A stretch of 38,091 nucleotides of DNA from Rhodothermaceae bacterium (lineage in GTDB: Bacteria > Bacteroidota > Rhodothermia > Rhodothermales > Bin80): contig VXLY01000026.1 of assembly GCA_009841335.1 (NCBI GenBank), positions 1-38,091 on the forward strand, written 5' to 3'. The notes under the pieces are model-generated. The model searched no databases. It saw only the letters and a list, made by a program, of their open reading frames with translations, and was not told where the DNA came from. Below are positions 18,783 to 29,100 of the stretch, one piece after another (within the stretch, counting starts at the first letter, position 1; each line of letters opens with the position of its first letter). The translations under genes and the position numbers were made by a program.

Positions 18783-21668
18783 CTATCGAACTAGCAGGAC
18801 CGGCAGAGACGCTCTTGAAGATTCACCAGACATAAGAACCGTATAAAGCCCGGACGGTAACGAAACGGCATCCAGTGTCACCGAATGCGTTCCTGAAACA
18901 AGAACTTCGTCTACCAACCGAGCAATCCGGCGACCAAGCACATCAAAAACTTCAATGCGGACCGACTGTGCCCGATCCAAGCTGAATTGAATATTGGTCT
19001 GATCTCTGAATGGGTTAGGATAATTGCTCAATAATGTAAACCCAAAAACTTGCGGTTCAGTGGTTTGCCTGCCCACCGTAATGAGGCCCTCGGGCGGTGT
19101 TGGTACGCGTTTGGATGTATACACATGAAACTCGCCAGGCTGCAGCATTAAAGGAATACTGCCAGTTACGTTGAGTGAGTCCCCCGAAAAAAAGTCATAC
19201 CAGTATACGGGAGGAACCTCCAGTCCGAGTCTATTGCGTTCGGGGGTGACCCCAAAATTTCCAATGATTACAGCCTCCATGTCCGTGTGGCGCAAATGTA
19301 TCCGCTTGACCGGTCCAGCCAACGAAAGTGCAACTTCCGATTCGGTGCTATGAAAGACCGGATAGTTGTGGCGCAGATTAATTAGTGCCGACCATGAATC
19401 ATAGAGGCGTTTCCGGAGCGGGTCATCATAATAATCCCAGCGAATGGGTTTAGGAGCTATTCGTGAAGGGGCAAAAGATGGACAATTATTGGGCTCCAGA
19501 CACTCCTCTCCACGATCCCCATACCCGTATCCAAGCTCTCCGAACTGCCAGAGCATACGTGGCCCAGGAAGTAAAAAAAAGAAGGCGCCAGCCATCTTAA
19601 GACGATCAAGTGCAATCGGCAAATGCCGGATATTATAGGTTCCTGAATTAGCTGCTAGTGATGGATCACAGGTATCCCCTCCTGAAGGGGAGCGCTCACA
19701 AGCCCCGTATTGGCGCATCTTATACATAAGCCACTGTTCGTCGTGGCTTTCCATGTAGGATATTACATGGGGCAATCTCCATCTCCTGCCCCCATCCCCA
19801 TAGTAGGTTCGGGAGAAGTTGCTGTTATTTCCACTGTTATATCCCATTACAGCTTCTGCAAACTGGTGGGTCACGTTGGACCAAACCATCATCCCGGGTA
19901 ACCCTTGATCTGTGCCATACTCGGCTAACTCCCGCTCCTCTCGATCATGCGTCCAATGCTCCAGAATGATATAGGCATCTGGATTGACTGACCACATCCT
20001 GTCTGCCATACGCTTGATCAAGCGAACACGTGATGCATCATACCTATCCCATGCTGCCCAGTCCGAGCCCGTGTTACGCTGCGTGAATCCCTTGGACAGA
20101 TCAAAGCGAAAGCCATCTACCTTGAATTCGGTAAGCCAATAGGCATTGGCACGATCTAGCCAGTACTGAGTGTAGAGATCTTCGTGATTGAGGTCAAAAA
20201 ACACGTTGTACGGATGCCGCGCCGGAATATTGATCCATGGGTTGGGATCCTTGGCCCCATAGAGTGTTATTAGTGGGGATGGGATATCCGCATGGTTGTA
20301 TACAACATCTAGGATTACCGCCATTCCCAACTCATGGGCCGTATCCACAAATCGCTTCAGGTCCTCCGCTGGACCATAGTACTTATCCGGTGCGAAATAA
20401 AAATTCGGCTGATACCCCCAGTTGATGTTACCCCCAAACTCGGCCACCGGCATCAACTCAATAGCGTTGATGCCCAGACGCTGCAGGTAGGTTAGCGTGT
20501 CTGTGAGCGTTGTCCAATCATGCTCATGCAAAAAATCCCGGACTAATAATTCATAGATCACCAACTCTTCTGGAGCAGGAGGGCTAAAGTCGTTTACCTT
20601 CCATTCATACGGCTGCTGATTCGTCTGTAATACAGACACAGGGCCTTGGGTACTACCATATGGATAAACTTTCAACTGCGGATAGGTTGTCAAGGGAATT
20701 GACCGATCATGAACTGGATCAAGAATCAGTTCGGAAAATAAATCTGCAAACCGCACCCCATCTTCTGTCTCGTATTGATAACCGATTTGTTGCCCTGGGC
20801 CTAATCCCCCAAGTGTCAGCCACCAGTGTACACTGTCCGCGGAAACCGCATCCCGATTCATGAGCCCGCTCTGATTGGCTTCCCATCCAGTGAATTCACC
20901 GATTGCATACATATAACATTTGTGTGGTGCAAAAACCGCTAAGGTCGCCTGAGTTGGATCCTGAAGATTGTAATTGACTCCGTCTATGATCCCCTCAGGT
21001 CGTGGAGCATCCACCACTGGAGGAGGTATCTTACCAACTGTGTGACTTACTGTATTTCCATCGGTGTCCACAGCTGTAATCGTAAATGCTAGATCACAGG
21101 CAGCCGGGACATCCAGTTCAAAATGGAAGATGCCATCCGAATAGTACGGTAATCCATCCTGCTCCTGACCATTAATTGAAAACGTGAGTTCCGCCAGGTC
21201 TCTCGTGGCGAACACTCCAGCGCTCAGGCTCGTAACTGTGCCTTCGCTGTTACGATGCCGGGCCAGTTGAAAAACCATTGGATCCGCAATAGTCACCACC
21301 GAATTATTGTGCTCACTCGGATTAGTTCGATCATTCAGCGGGTCAGTGATCCACACATTACTAGACCCTGATTCGTTTAAGTGAACATGTACTTTGTACT
21401 GGTATGTTTCCCCTATCTCCAAGGTGCGCGTGTAGCGCCATTCTCCGGTTGCACTGTCAAAGGTCATCAATGAAGGTGCTGTCGGGGCTATACGTCCGCC
21501 GTTGTTTGGCCCCCACCCGTTGAACTCACCGGGCAGGAACGCTCGCACAACCGTTCGATCTGGTATCCACCTGAAGGTGACATCCAATTGCTGGGCCTGT
21601 ACCTGAGCCAGAAAACAAGTCAGCACAACAAGGGCAAGCAAACGCCCAGTATGTTGAGGAAATCTCAT
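18783..21668 (-). CDS. Secreted GH13 alpha-amylase-family enzyme with T9SS sorting domain
   Basis: A 961-residue exported alpha-glucan-active enzyme. A signal peptide (residues 1-25, ending AQVQAQ) is followed by two CBM48/E-set-like modules, each with a diagnostic GEFxGW ('GEFNGW' near 47-52, 'GEFTGW' near 257-262). The GH13 barrel runs from about 365 to 800. Its four conserved regions are visible: 'DVVYNHA' (454-460); 'DGFRFDLSKG' with nucleophile Asp523; 'IILEHW' with acid/base Glu570; and 'ESHDEQ' with transition-state Asp643. The last 83 residues (879-961) form a type IX secretion sorting domain starting 'NYPNPF', so the enzyme is probably delivered to the cell surface. N-terminal CBM48 modules are common in branching and debranching enzymes, so exact specificity (amylase, pullulanase-like, branching) is open. 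It lies 321 bp behind fkbM with a repeated CGTCCA motif upstream. Confidence 0.9.
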   Translation of the reverse strand: MRFPQHTGRLLALVVLTCFLAQVQAQQLDVTFRWIPDRTVVRAFLPGEFNGWGPNNGGRIAPTAPSLMTFDSATGEWRYTRTLEIGETYQYKVHVHLNESGSSNVWITDPLNDRTNPSEHNNSVVTIADPMVFQLARHRNSEGTVTSLSAGVFATRDLAELTFSINGQEQDGLPYYSDGIFHFELDVPAACDLAFTITAVDTDGNTVSHTVGKIPPPVVDAPRPEGIIDGVNYNLQDPTQATLAVFAPHKCYMYAIGEFTGWEANQSGLMNRDAVSADSVHWWLTLGGLGPGQQIGYQYETEDGVRFADLFSELILDPVHDRSIPLTTYPQLKVYPYGSTQGPVSVLQTNQQPYEWKVNDFSPPAPEELVIYELLVRDFLHEHDWTTLTDTLTYLQRLGINAIELMPVAEFGGNINWGYQPNFYFAPDKYYGPAEDLKRFVDTAHELGMAVILDVVYNHADIPSPLITLYGAKDPNPWINIPARHPYNVFFDLNHEDLYTQYWLDRANAYWLTEFKVDGFRFDLSKGFTQRNTGSDWAAWDRYDASRVRLIKRMADRMWSVNPDAYIILEHWTHDREERELAEYGTDQGLPGMMVWSNVTHQFAEAVMGYNSGNNSNFSRTYYGDGGRRWRLPHVISYMESHDEQWLMYKMRQYGACERSPSGGDTCDPSLAANSGTYNIRHLPIALDRLKMAGAFFFLLPGPRMLWQFGELGYGYGDRGEECLEPNNCPSFAPSRIAPKPIRWDYYDDPLRKRLYDSWSALINLRHNYPVFHSTESEVALSLAGPVKRIHLRHTDMEAVIIGNFGVTPERNRLGLEVPPVYWYDFFSGDSLNVTGSIPLMLQPGEFHVYTSKRVPTPPEGLITVGRQTTEPQVFGFTLLSNYPNPFRDQTNIQFSLDRAQSVRIEVFDVLGRRIARLVDEVLVSGTHSVTLDAVSLPSGLYTVLMSGESSRASLPVLLVR

Positions 21669-21989
21669 TGGCCTTGCATAATCAACGTTGATACACCTGT
21701 AAAACCAGACAATAAATCGTCCACTTTTTTATTGGGTTTGCACAAAACGTCCAATCTGTTCTGAGTACTCCGAAGATGAATTCGCAGTTGGACGATATAG
21801 GTTCAACCCACGGGTAGTGACCACTTTTTAACTCAATCGTATTTGACCATCCTGCTACCGTACTTCCAGTAAATCAGGGTTGTGGCAGAATAATACCATT
21901 TTTTGAGATTCCCTAATCCGGCTTCCTAAGGAAACCTCCGTCATCGGAAGCGACAATCAAAAAATCCCACTGACTCGTAGATAGCCGAC
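21669..21989 (-). promoter_or_regulatory. Intergenic leader upstream of the GH13 gene, with three CGTCCA elements
   Basis: This 321-bp gap contains no credible ORF. On the plus strand CGTCCA occurs at 21718-21723 and 21748-21753, a spacing of exactly 30 bp, and inverted (TGGACG) at 21789-21794. All lie 50-126 bp before the GH13 start codon, where an operator would be expected. I see no convincing -35/-10 pair or Bacteroidota TAnnTTTG box. An imperfect hairpin (GCTTCC/GGAAGC, near 21923-21955) behind fkbM lacks a U-tract. Confidence 0.35.
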
Positions 21990-22721
21990 TTAATTCCACA
22001 ACTCCTGACGGAAGAAAACAGCGTCCACCTGAAGTGTTTGTTCGGTCTTCGGGTCAACGAACACGGGCTCCAACAGCACTGGTTGGAATTTCCGGCGTTC
22101 CAGCTCCTGTAGTAACCTGGCATAGCTCTGGCCTCCGTCAAACAGTGGTACCAGAGACAACTCAACCTGCATCCCCACGATCTGGTCCAGCACATCCCCT
22201 GCCCCTTCAATTACGCGCCCTTCATAACCCTGCGTATCTATCTTCAAAAAAGTGCACGCCCCAGGCTGAAACTGTGCACCGTACAGATCACTTAACCTGT
22301 GCACCTGAACGATCGTTGAGGATGACGTCTGTGCGCCCGAGTATACTCGAGTCTGTCGCTCTAATGGAGCCAGGAGTGAACTGCATTTGTCATCCCTGGC
22401 GATATTAATCACGGCCTCCTCCGATACACTCCCCAACGCGTATTGAAAAACCTCCCACTTATCGTCCTTCCTCGCCTTGGCTGACAAGGATCGGTAAGGC
22501 TTCTCTAATGGCTCAAATGAAATGATCCGCCCCTGATAGCCGGCATCCCTCAACTCAGAAGCGAATCCGCCATCGCTTGCCCCGGCGTCAAGTACAAGAT
22601 CCACCCCTGCACGCTCCAGCATCCTCTGCCTCCTTGCAGTAAATGAACCCGCCGCATTGAAACGATTCACCTCCAAGCCAACTCTACGAAGCTGCTTTTT
22701 CAGAAAAGTCCTGACTCTCAT
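21990..22721 (-). CDS. FkbM-family SAM-dependent methyltransferase
   Basis: A 243-residue methyltransferase of the FkbM family, whose members O-methylate sugars or polyketide hydroxyls. Visible parts: SAM motif I 'VLDAGASDGGFASEL' near residues 42-56; 'IISFEPLEKPY' (acidic residue for the SAM ribose) near 66-76; and the family-typical 'FLKIDTQGYEGRVIEGA' near 159-175, followed by 'VELSLVPLFDGGQSY'. No signal peptide, so it acts in the cytosol. It sits between the GH13 gene and the strong terminator that closes the envelope operon, so it has its own transcription start somewhere in 22722-22869. FkbM genes commonly accompany surface-polysaccharide loci; no glycosyltransferases are visible here, so the acceptor is unknown. 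Confidence 0.9.
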   Translation of the reverse strand: MRVRTFLKKQLRRVGLEVNRFNAAGSFTARRQRMLERAGVDLVLDAGASDGGFASELRDAGYQGRIISFEPLEKPYRSLSAKARKDDKWEVFQYALGSVSEEAVINIARDDKCSSLLAPLERQTRVYSGAQTSSSTIVQVHRLSDLYGAQFQPGACTFLKIDTQGYEGRVIEGAGDVLDQIVGMQVELSLVPLFDGGQSYARLLQELERRKFQPVLLEPVFVDPKTEQTLQVDAVFFRQELWN

Positions 22722-22869
22722 TGAACCGGAGTCTTACACCGAGACTGGCTGCTACTCAACTGATAGCCCCGCCTCCGGGATTATCCCCACATCAAATTTG
22801 CAGCTCCTAGAATTCCACAAACACTCTTCCGCCCGACCAAGCGACAACGGCATCACCTACCTTAGTTCG

Positions 22870-22912
22870 CCAAAACAAAAATGGGCCGGCAGGAATACTC
22901 CTGCCGACCCAT
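22870..22912 (-). terminator. Strong Rho-independent terminator of the envelope operon
   Basis: A 14-bp stem with one mismatch (ATGGGCCGGCAGGA pairing with TCCTGCCGACCCAT; 22881-22912) closes on a 4-base loop. On the minus strand it is followed by the U-rich tract TTTTGTTTTGG. It begins only 7 bp after the stop of the 694-residue T9SS protein, so it ends the operon that starts at 34377 and insulates fkbM and the GH13 gene. Confidence 0.9.
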
Positions 22913-22918
22913 AATCGT

Positions 22919-25003
22919 TTACTTGATCAACATCATCTGTTTCGTGAACGATTGATGCGGAGTTTCGAGGCGATACAGGTAAATACCGCTCGCTAGCCTG
23001 GAGGCATCAAACGTAACGGTATAGGTAGCAGCCTGCTGTAGTCCGTCAACGAGTGTGGCTACGCGACGTCCAAGCATATCATAAACATGAAGTCGTACGT
23101 GTGCCTGCTGCTCGAGGCCATACTCGATCGTCGTTGTTGGGTTGAATGGGTTGGGGTAATTCTCCCCTAACCAAATGTTGGAAGGGATCTCCTCAGATTG
23201 CTCAATCGCCGTGCTGATGTACGGATTAACATCGAATGGGAGTGGGCCGGGCATAAGATCGAACTCGTGAGCCGGCAACTCATATTGCGCTACGAAGGAG
23301 CCATCCGCATTCTTGGGAATGAAATGAACCCTGTTACGCCCGGGCACCCTGGTATCTGAACCCATCTCCTGAGCACTCGTACTCTTGCCTCCGTACATAT
23401 ATCTGTACGTGAGGATGTTATAGCTGGGGCCACTAACCGTGTAGCTTCCGGTGTACGTACCATCTCCATCAGAATCCGTAAGCAATACTTCATCCCAGAG
23501 CGGAATGTCGTGGTCCGTCCCGTCCACTCCCTGGGTATGCGCCCAAATCGGATCCCCTAGATGAATACTAACAGAGTCCATCGCTGGATTGAATGGCTGT
23601 GCCTGGTTGTCTATTGCCTGCTGCATAGTGACCGAAAACATCACCTCAGTTTCATCTCCATCCATCATCACATTCATCGGTGTTGCATCATTAAAGTAGG
23701 ACAGAGACAGAATCTGCGGGCCGCTTGGGTCTCCTGCAAATTCAAACTCGCGATTGACACCCGTCCTGTGACCCTCTTCCCATCCGCTTGGAGGAGGCAC
23801 ACCGAATTGGGTCTCAAACTCTGCGTCGTTAAAGTCAAGGAAATACTTATAGCCGGAACTCCAGCCGGGGGGACGTGTCAGCGGAACGGCTGCCGCAAAG
23901 TTGGTGCCTCCTGGCTCTTTAAACATGTAACATTCGTCAAGCCTTTGTTCATCCCGACAGCCTCCCCAGCCGTTGAAATCCCCAAAGACCCACAACGTGT
24001 CATTGCGGGCAGTATCAAAAAGACCAATAGTCTCAAACGCACTCATGTCCACTCCAAAGACCACCTGTCCTTCCACAGGCACGACCTTACTGGGTGCTGT
24101 ATTACCGAAATACATCCAGTGCAGCGTAGTATCAGATGCCGGCACAGTGAAACTACGGTTGCCAGCAAGATTTCCTTCCTCCCATCCAACAGTGGCCCCA
24201 TGTTCAAGGACAAATTTGTATTGTTGCTCCATTCCCGCTAGCGAGGCCGGATAGTAGGCAACTCCCGAGTAGATACTGTAACCCGCAGTCGATTCATCCA
24301 TTGACTCACGGTCTAACACCACCTGTGAGGTTCCCCAATCCAAGGGACCTACGAGCGTTGTGTCAGTGGCATCCATCATCGGGCCTCCGCGTACACCAAC
24401 AATCTGGTCCGGGGCCATCATAGTTGCATCATAGCCTCTATCCTCGGAATGTAGTCCGAACATGGCTACGCGATACCATACAGCAACTGAATCCATCTTG
24501 GGCTCCCAAGGCAGCCAATTGTAATCTCCGCGCCTCCCCGAAGCACCGTGCCACGGAATCTGCGCCTCAAAAAAGTGCAGACCGAGATCAACATCCCCGG
24601 ACCCCGGCTCAATGTACGGATTGGGATCCGCCTCCCAACCAGCGTTCAGTGAAAGATTGAGTTGATCCGAGTAGAACTTATGCTGGAGACGGACCGTATC
24701 GGCAATCTGAAACGTTATGTTCCAGTAGTCGCTGTCTTCGCCGTTGGGCCCCTTTTCGTTAACGGGCTCAAGCGTGCTATCATCACCCCAGGCAATAATG
24801 TTGCCATCCACCAACGTATACGGTGCAACATTACCCTCTACTCCGCCCGCGCCACGCACCTCAATGAGCCCCATCCCGTTGATTGTGTCCGGAACAGAGG
24901 CCATATTTAGCCGCATCGTGACAGTACGTTGAGCTTGTGCGTCGGCCACCGCAAACATGCAGCAGAGTAGCAACCCAAGTCGTAAAATGTTTTTTGTCTT
25001 CAT
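22919..25003 (-). CDS. T9SS-secreted repeat-module protein, possible glycan-binding
   Basis: A 694-residue secreted protein with no recognised catalytic domain. Signal peptide at residues 1-25 (ends ADAQAQ). The body holds about four beta-sandwich-like modules with recurring pieces: openings 'VTMRLNMAS' (28), 'VAVWYRVAM' (173), 'VVFGVDMSA' (314), 'VMFSVTMQQ' (454); mid-module 'YKFVLE' and 'YKYFLD'; and 'GWEEG' followed a few residues later by an N-R pair (273-283 and 407-418). 'VFGDFNGW' (339-346) matches the FNGW signature of starch-binding-type and CBM48-like folds. A DxDxDG calcium-type loop lies at 510-515. Residues 612-694 are a T9SS sorting domain with 'NYPNPFNP'. It is 66 bp behind the PorV-like gene and ends at a strong terminator, so it is the last operon gene. 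A SusE-like surface glycan-binding role is plausible but inferred. Confidence 0.75.
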   Translation of the reverse strand: MKTKNILRLGLLLCCMFAVADAQAQRTVTMRLNMASVPDTINGMGLIEVRGAGGVEGNVAPYTLVDGNIIAWGDDSTLEPVNEKGPNGEDSDYWNITFQIADTVRLQHKFYSDQLNLSLNAGWEADPNPYIEPGSGDVDLGLHFFEAQIPWHGASGRRGDYNWLPWEPKMDSVAVWYRVAMFGLHSEDRGYDATMMAPDQIVGVRGGPMMDATDTTLVGPLDWGTSQVVLDRESMDESTAGYSIYSGVAYYPASLAGMEQQYKFVLEHGATVGWEEGNLAGNRSFTVPASDTTLHWMYFGNTAPSKVVPVEGQVVFGVDMSAFETIGLFDTARNDTLWVFGDFNGWGGCRDEQRLDECYMFKEPGGTNFAAAVPLTRPPGWSSGYKYFLDFNDAEFETQFGVPPPSGWEEGHRTGVNREFEFAGDPSGPQILSLSYFNDATPMNVMMDGDETEVMFSVTMQQAIDNQAQPFNPAMDSVSIHLGDPIWAHTQGVDGTDHDIPLWDEVLLTDSDGDGTYTGSYTVSGPSYNILTYRYMYGGKSTSAQEMGSDTRVPGRNRVHFIPKNADGSFVAQYELPAHEFDLMPGPLPFDVNPYISTAIEQSEEIPSNIWLGENYPNPFNPTTTIEYGLEQQAHVRLHVYDMLGRRVATLVDGLQQAATYTVTFDASRLASGIYLYRLETPHQSFTKQMMLIK

Positions 25004-25069
25004 GAAATTTTGTTTTAAGCTAGACCAAACGCCGAATATACAAAAACTTCCCCGAAATACGCCCAGTCA

Positions 25070-26125
25070 TTAGAAACTGAGGGACATTGAAATTCGACTT
25101 ACGTTATCAAAGTAGCGCTGCTGCTCGTACGCATAATCTATGGCCAACCCGACCACAGAAAAGTCATACTGCAACCCCGCCCCAAAAGAAAAAGAACGCA
25201 CGCTGTCTCGCAGAAACAGTTCACTGTGGCCACCTCGCACCAGTAACAGATCGCCAAGCAGTCCAGCCTCTACTCCCACATTGACATACTGGTCACTGTT
25301 GTTGGGACTCAGAACGTCCAGCGCAAAAGTTACGCGTGCGGTTTCCGTTTCCAGTACTTCTCCAGCAAGCCCAATGCGCATGATCAGTGGCAGATCAAAC
25401 TGATCTGTTCTCAGGTAGGCCCGATTACTTTCATTGTTGCCGCGATTGCGAGGATCAATATCTGCTGTCACCAGCAAATCGTCTCCCGTCATCTCCATCT
25501 TTGTGCCAAAATTGGAGATGGCCGCCCCTAACCGGATTCCTCTGAACGGTGTCACAAATACAGTACCGATATCTAGCGCCGCTCCCCTTGCAGTGGAATG
25601 CCATATCTGCTCCGTGATCACCTTTACTGTGGCCCCAAAAGTGAATCGGTCCGTGAGCTGTCGCCCCCACGCAAGTGCAAAAGCGTAACTGGAGGCCCTG
25701 AAGGTTTCCCCTGTGCCCTCCTGTTCCTCAACCGTGGTTACCCGCATATCCGGTGTCCCCATGGCAGTGACAGCTGCGCCAAAAGCGCCCAGGCTGCTTG
25801 GCAAAGCTACGGCTGCATAGTTGAAGTTTATGCCTGCCAGCCAGGATGCATGCTCAATAGACACAGAAGCCTTGGAAAGCAAGCCCAAACCTGCCGGATT
25901 CCAATAAAGCGCGGTTGGATCGTCAACGCTAGCTGTGATTGCACTTCCCATGCCGGTCGCTCGCGCCCCTATGGGGATACTGAGAAATTCCGCAGCGGTC
26001 GTGCCCTTGCGGGTAACATCACGAGTCTCGTTCGCAAACTGGCCCAACACATCCTGTGAACTGATTAATATCAGTATCACAACCAAAAAACAAGCTACCG
26101 AATATGGAGGCCGATGCAGTATCAT
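25070..26125 (-). CDS. PorV/PorQ-family outer-membrane beta-barrel protein
   Basis: A 351-residue predicted 14-strand FadL-like barrel of the PorV/PorQ family. Residues 1-28 are the signal peptide. The conserved head 'AAEFLSIPIGARATGMG' (44-60) and 'DDPTALYWNPAGLG' (68-81) are the family signature. Alternating amphipathic strands run to the terminal aromatic residue (MSLSF), as in barrels inserted by BamA. In T9SS, PorV escorts folded cargo from the SprA translocon to the attachment complex, and PorQ-like paralogues serve accessory roles. Here the gene overlaps the upstream 1280-residue cargo gene by 4 bp (ATGA), so the two are made in step, suggesting a dedicated shuttle or anchor for that cargo rather than the general housekeeping PorV. 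That dedicated role is inference; the family call is solid. Confidence 0.88.
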   Translation of the reverse strand: MILHRPPYSVACFLVVILILISSQDVLGQFANETRDVTRKGTTAAEFLSIPIGARATGMGSAITASVDDPTALYWNPAGLGLLSKASVSIEHASWLAGINFNYAAVALPSSLGAFGAAVTAMGTPDMRVTTVEEQEGTGETFRASSYAFALAWGRQLTDRFTFGATVKVITEQIWHSTARGAALDIGTVFVTPFRGIRLGAAISNFGTKMEMTGDDLLVTADIDPRNRGNNESNRAYLRTDQFDLPLIMRIGLAGEVLETETARVTFALDVLSPNNSDQYVNVGVEAGLLGDLLLVRGGHSELFLRDSVRSFSFGAGLQYDFSVVGLAIDYAYEQQRYFDNVSRISMSLSF

Positions 26126-29100
26126 TTGATGATGGCAAATGTACCTGTTTTTTCACCTACTCCAGGAGCTTCCACATGGTACAGGTATACACCATACGCT
26201 ACCGTTAACGCATCAGAACTCAGCAAATCCCAGGTAATCGTACCATTCATGAGACTGCTGGCTAATGCATGATTCTGCCCCTCATTGAGGTACAATGTTC
26301 GGATCAAACGGCCACTCACGTTGAAAATTCTAAGCGTACACTCGGGTGGTAGATTGATAAACTTGATCACACGCTCTCCCCGTCCTGTGGAAAAAGCATT
26401 CAATTCCTCAAATCTATTGGTAACCACATACGGATTGGGAACAACCTGTATGCGAGACAGGAGCGAGTCTGGATTATCCGTTGAGGCAAGAGGGGCCCGG
26501 GTACTGAACTCAAACACGTCTGTGGACAGGAATGGCTTGCGGGTAATGAGCGTTGCTATATCTCCCTCGGATGGATTCGTATTGCTTTCAACCGAAAAAT
26601 CCAATGCCATACGCCAAGTGTATACAGGATCCCCGCCTTCATCTCCAACCCTAGGCTCACGAATGATGATCAGATCCGACTCCCGTCTATCTCTGTCGGC
26701 ACTGAAGGTTGCCGGCGAAGTTGACTGCGCACCGGTAAAGTCATCGCCCGTCAAATCCCAGAATCCGTATTCAACTTCCACGTCACGCGTGCCCCCCGAA
26801 CCGTCATGCTCAACCCGAAATACACGAACATTCGTTGGCCTGGACGGCAATCTTCTAAAGAAAGATGCCTGCATTTGGGTTGATTGCCCCTGGGCCGGAC
26901 CCACAATTTCCAAGCGGTAATCAGCAGGATTGCGGAGGCCCAAGGTAAAACCCGGAGAGATATATGGATCCAGGGTGACCTCATACACACCGTCTCTATT
27001 CCAACCACTCAATGCACTGTTAAGGCGCACAAGCGTCTCCCCAAAGAACTGTAGACTGAATCCCAGCGCATTGCCCAAATCATCCAAAGGCGGAAATTCC
27101 CAACCCTGCCGCCATGCTACCGACCTGTCAAGAAGTACACGATCGGAGGATACATCCGTAAGTGTGAAATACTTGGTCTTCAATGTGTCCGGTGAAAAGC
27201 GACCGCCAACATGCAGTGAATCTTCAAATGTGATACGGTAGCGGTTGCCGTCAACGATCGCTCTGGGATCAGTGATCTCGTAAGCAATTCGACTTGAGGT
27301 TGAGCCCTGAATGCGCGGCAGGTACCCATCTACAGTTTCCAATGTTGCATCCTGGTAACCGGCTACCGGCGCCGCGGGCGTGACCACGACAACATTGCGG
27401 CCAGTCTCTACCGAGCCATCTGCACGCCGCCGAATTCGGACAGGAGTCTCCGTAGGAGAAATATCCGCAGAGGGCGCCCCGAAATCATATGCTGTTACTG
27501 CGTAGTAGTAGGTCACTCCATTGTCTACCGTGGCATCAACATATGAATGAGCGAGACCATTGGTCCCCTCTCCTTCACTCACACGATCATCCCCTAAGTA
27601 GAAGCTGACTCCATTTACAGCAACGGGATGAAATCCTGCATTGCCATTTATGAGATCAAACTGGGCAATCGGCTTTCGGAACGTCAGGTTGCCTCGGCCA
27701 TCAGTAATCTGTAAAGCATCCAGGAAAGCCGGATCAGTAGCCCGGTAAATACGATATCCTTCAAAATCCTTGGAAGGCAATCCGAGAGATCTTAGGAAAT
27801 CGTCATCTGACTCTTCAGCCTTGGCATCCCAATAAAGTGTCACGCGACCATCCCCTGGCACTGCAGAAACCTCTGGCGTGATAGGAGCCTGGGCAAACTG
27901 ATAATCCTCTCCATACGCATCCAGTGCGTTATCTCTTCCTGCCAAGACCTCTTCCTCGCTGAGCCCTAACTGAACTGAAAGCGAAATCCGCTCCGTCTGC
28001 CCCGCTTTCAGCGGGAATAGGCCACTGGAAATCGTCAAATCATTATCCCCTGGATCCGGTTGTTCCGTATCAAACTCGCCTGGAAGCAAATAATTGAAGA
28101 ACAGGAATCGGTCACTGGCACTGCCAACCGGCAAGGTGAATGCCCCGAAGAGGCGGACATTGGTGATCCCGATTTGATCCGACTCACTTACATCGGTTAC
28201 ATCAATATTTTTTTCCCCGGGAAAGGATGATCCCGCCCCGCTGGTCGGCATCCCGTCCCCATCCCCGTAATCCCCAGTGAAGGCGACTCCATCAAGTCCA
28301 GTGTCATTCTGCAGCAGTATCCAGTCCTGATCGTTATCTATGCCATCCGCCCGGCTTTCGTCAATCATTTCATCGGTACCTTCGTCAATTCCCTCGTCTA
28401 CAGCGCCATCCTGATCATTGTCTATGCCGTCGGCATAAGCCTTGCCCAGGTCCTCTGGGCCCACATCATACAACAGGATACCTGCATCGGGGACCAAATA
28501 GCGTCGGTACGGATCAGAGGCAGCGGCGTCTATCATGCCCTGCGTAATCACGGGAGAACCAGGTTCGGACAAGTATTGATAGGCGGCCGTGGGAACGATA
28601 TGTGAGTCGTCATTATCAATATTATCCCTGAAAGGCAGTCCGATTGTTTCCTGGGTCACATTTACTAAATGAACTTTTACCTGACCATTCACCTGTTGCA
28701 CGGGATCGTTCTGAGGGTTGGGCGGCCAACGGAGCCAAGTATCTATTGAGGCGGCAGCAGCCATCTCGGCAGTAATAACCGGTGCACCTTGCTCGCCATC
28801 TTCATCATTGTCTATATAGTCTGCAAAACCTACGCCTCTTTGCGTACCAAATGGAACGTGCACGGCGTTTTCATCAATGAGGCCATTACCATTGTCGTCA
28901 ATATTGTTTGCTGCCACTTCTCCCGACAAAAATGATTCCGGTACTATAGGGCTGTTACATTCGCCCTTATTTGCGGGACATTCATCCGCCACAGATCCAT
29001 CCCCATCATTGTCGATGCGGTCAGTCGCGTTCCCCGGCGTTTCCAGAAAGGCTATTCCTACCGTTCCTGCCGGATCACTGCCAAAGTTTTGGTCTCCAAT

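Noticed and set aside
21923..21955. GCTTCC/GGAAGC hairpin as fkbM terminator
   Set aside because: The stem is only 6 bp with a 19-base loop and has no U-tract after it on the minus strand.
23561..24241. 226-codon plus-strand frame inside the 694-residue T9SS gene
   Set aside because: Long, but antisense to a gene with signal peptide, repeats and T9SS tail; its composition (many His, Ser, Cys) is typical of shadow frames.
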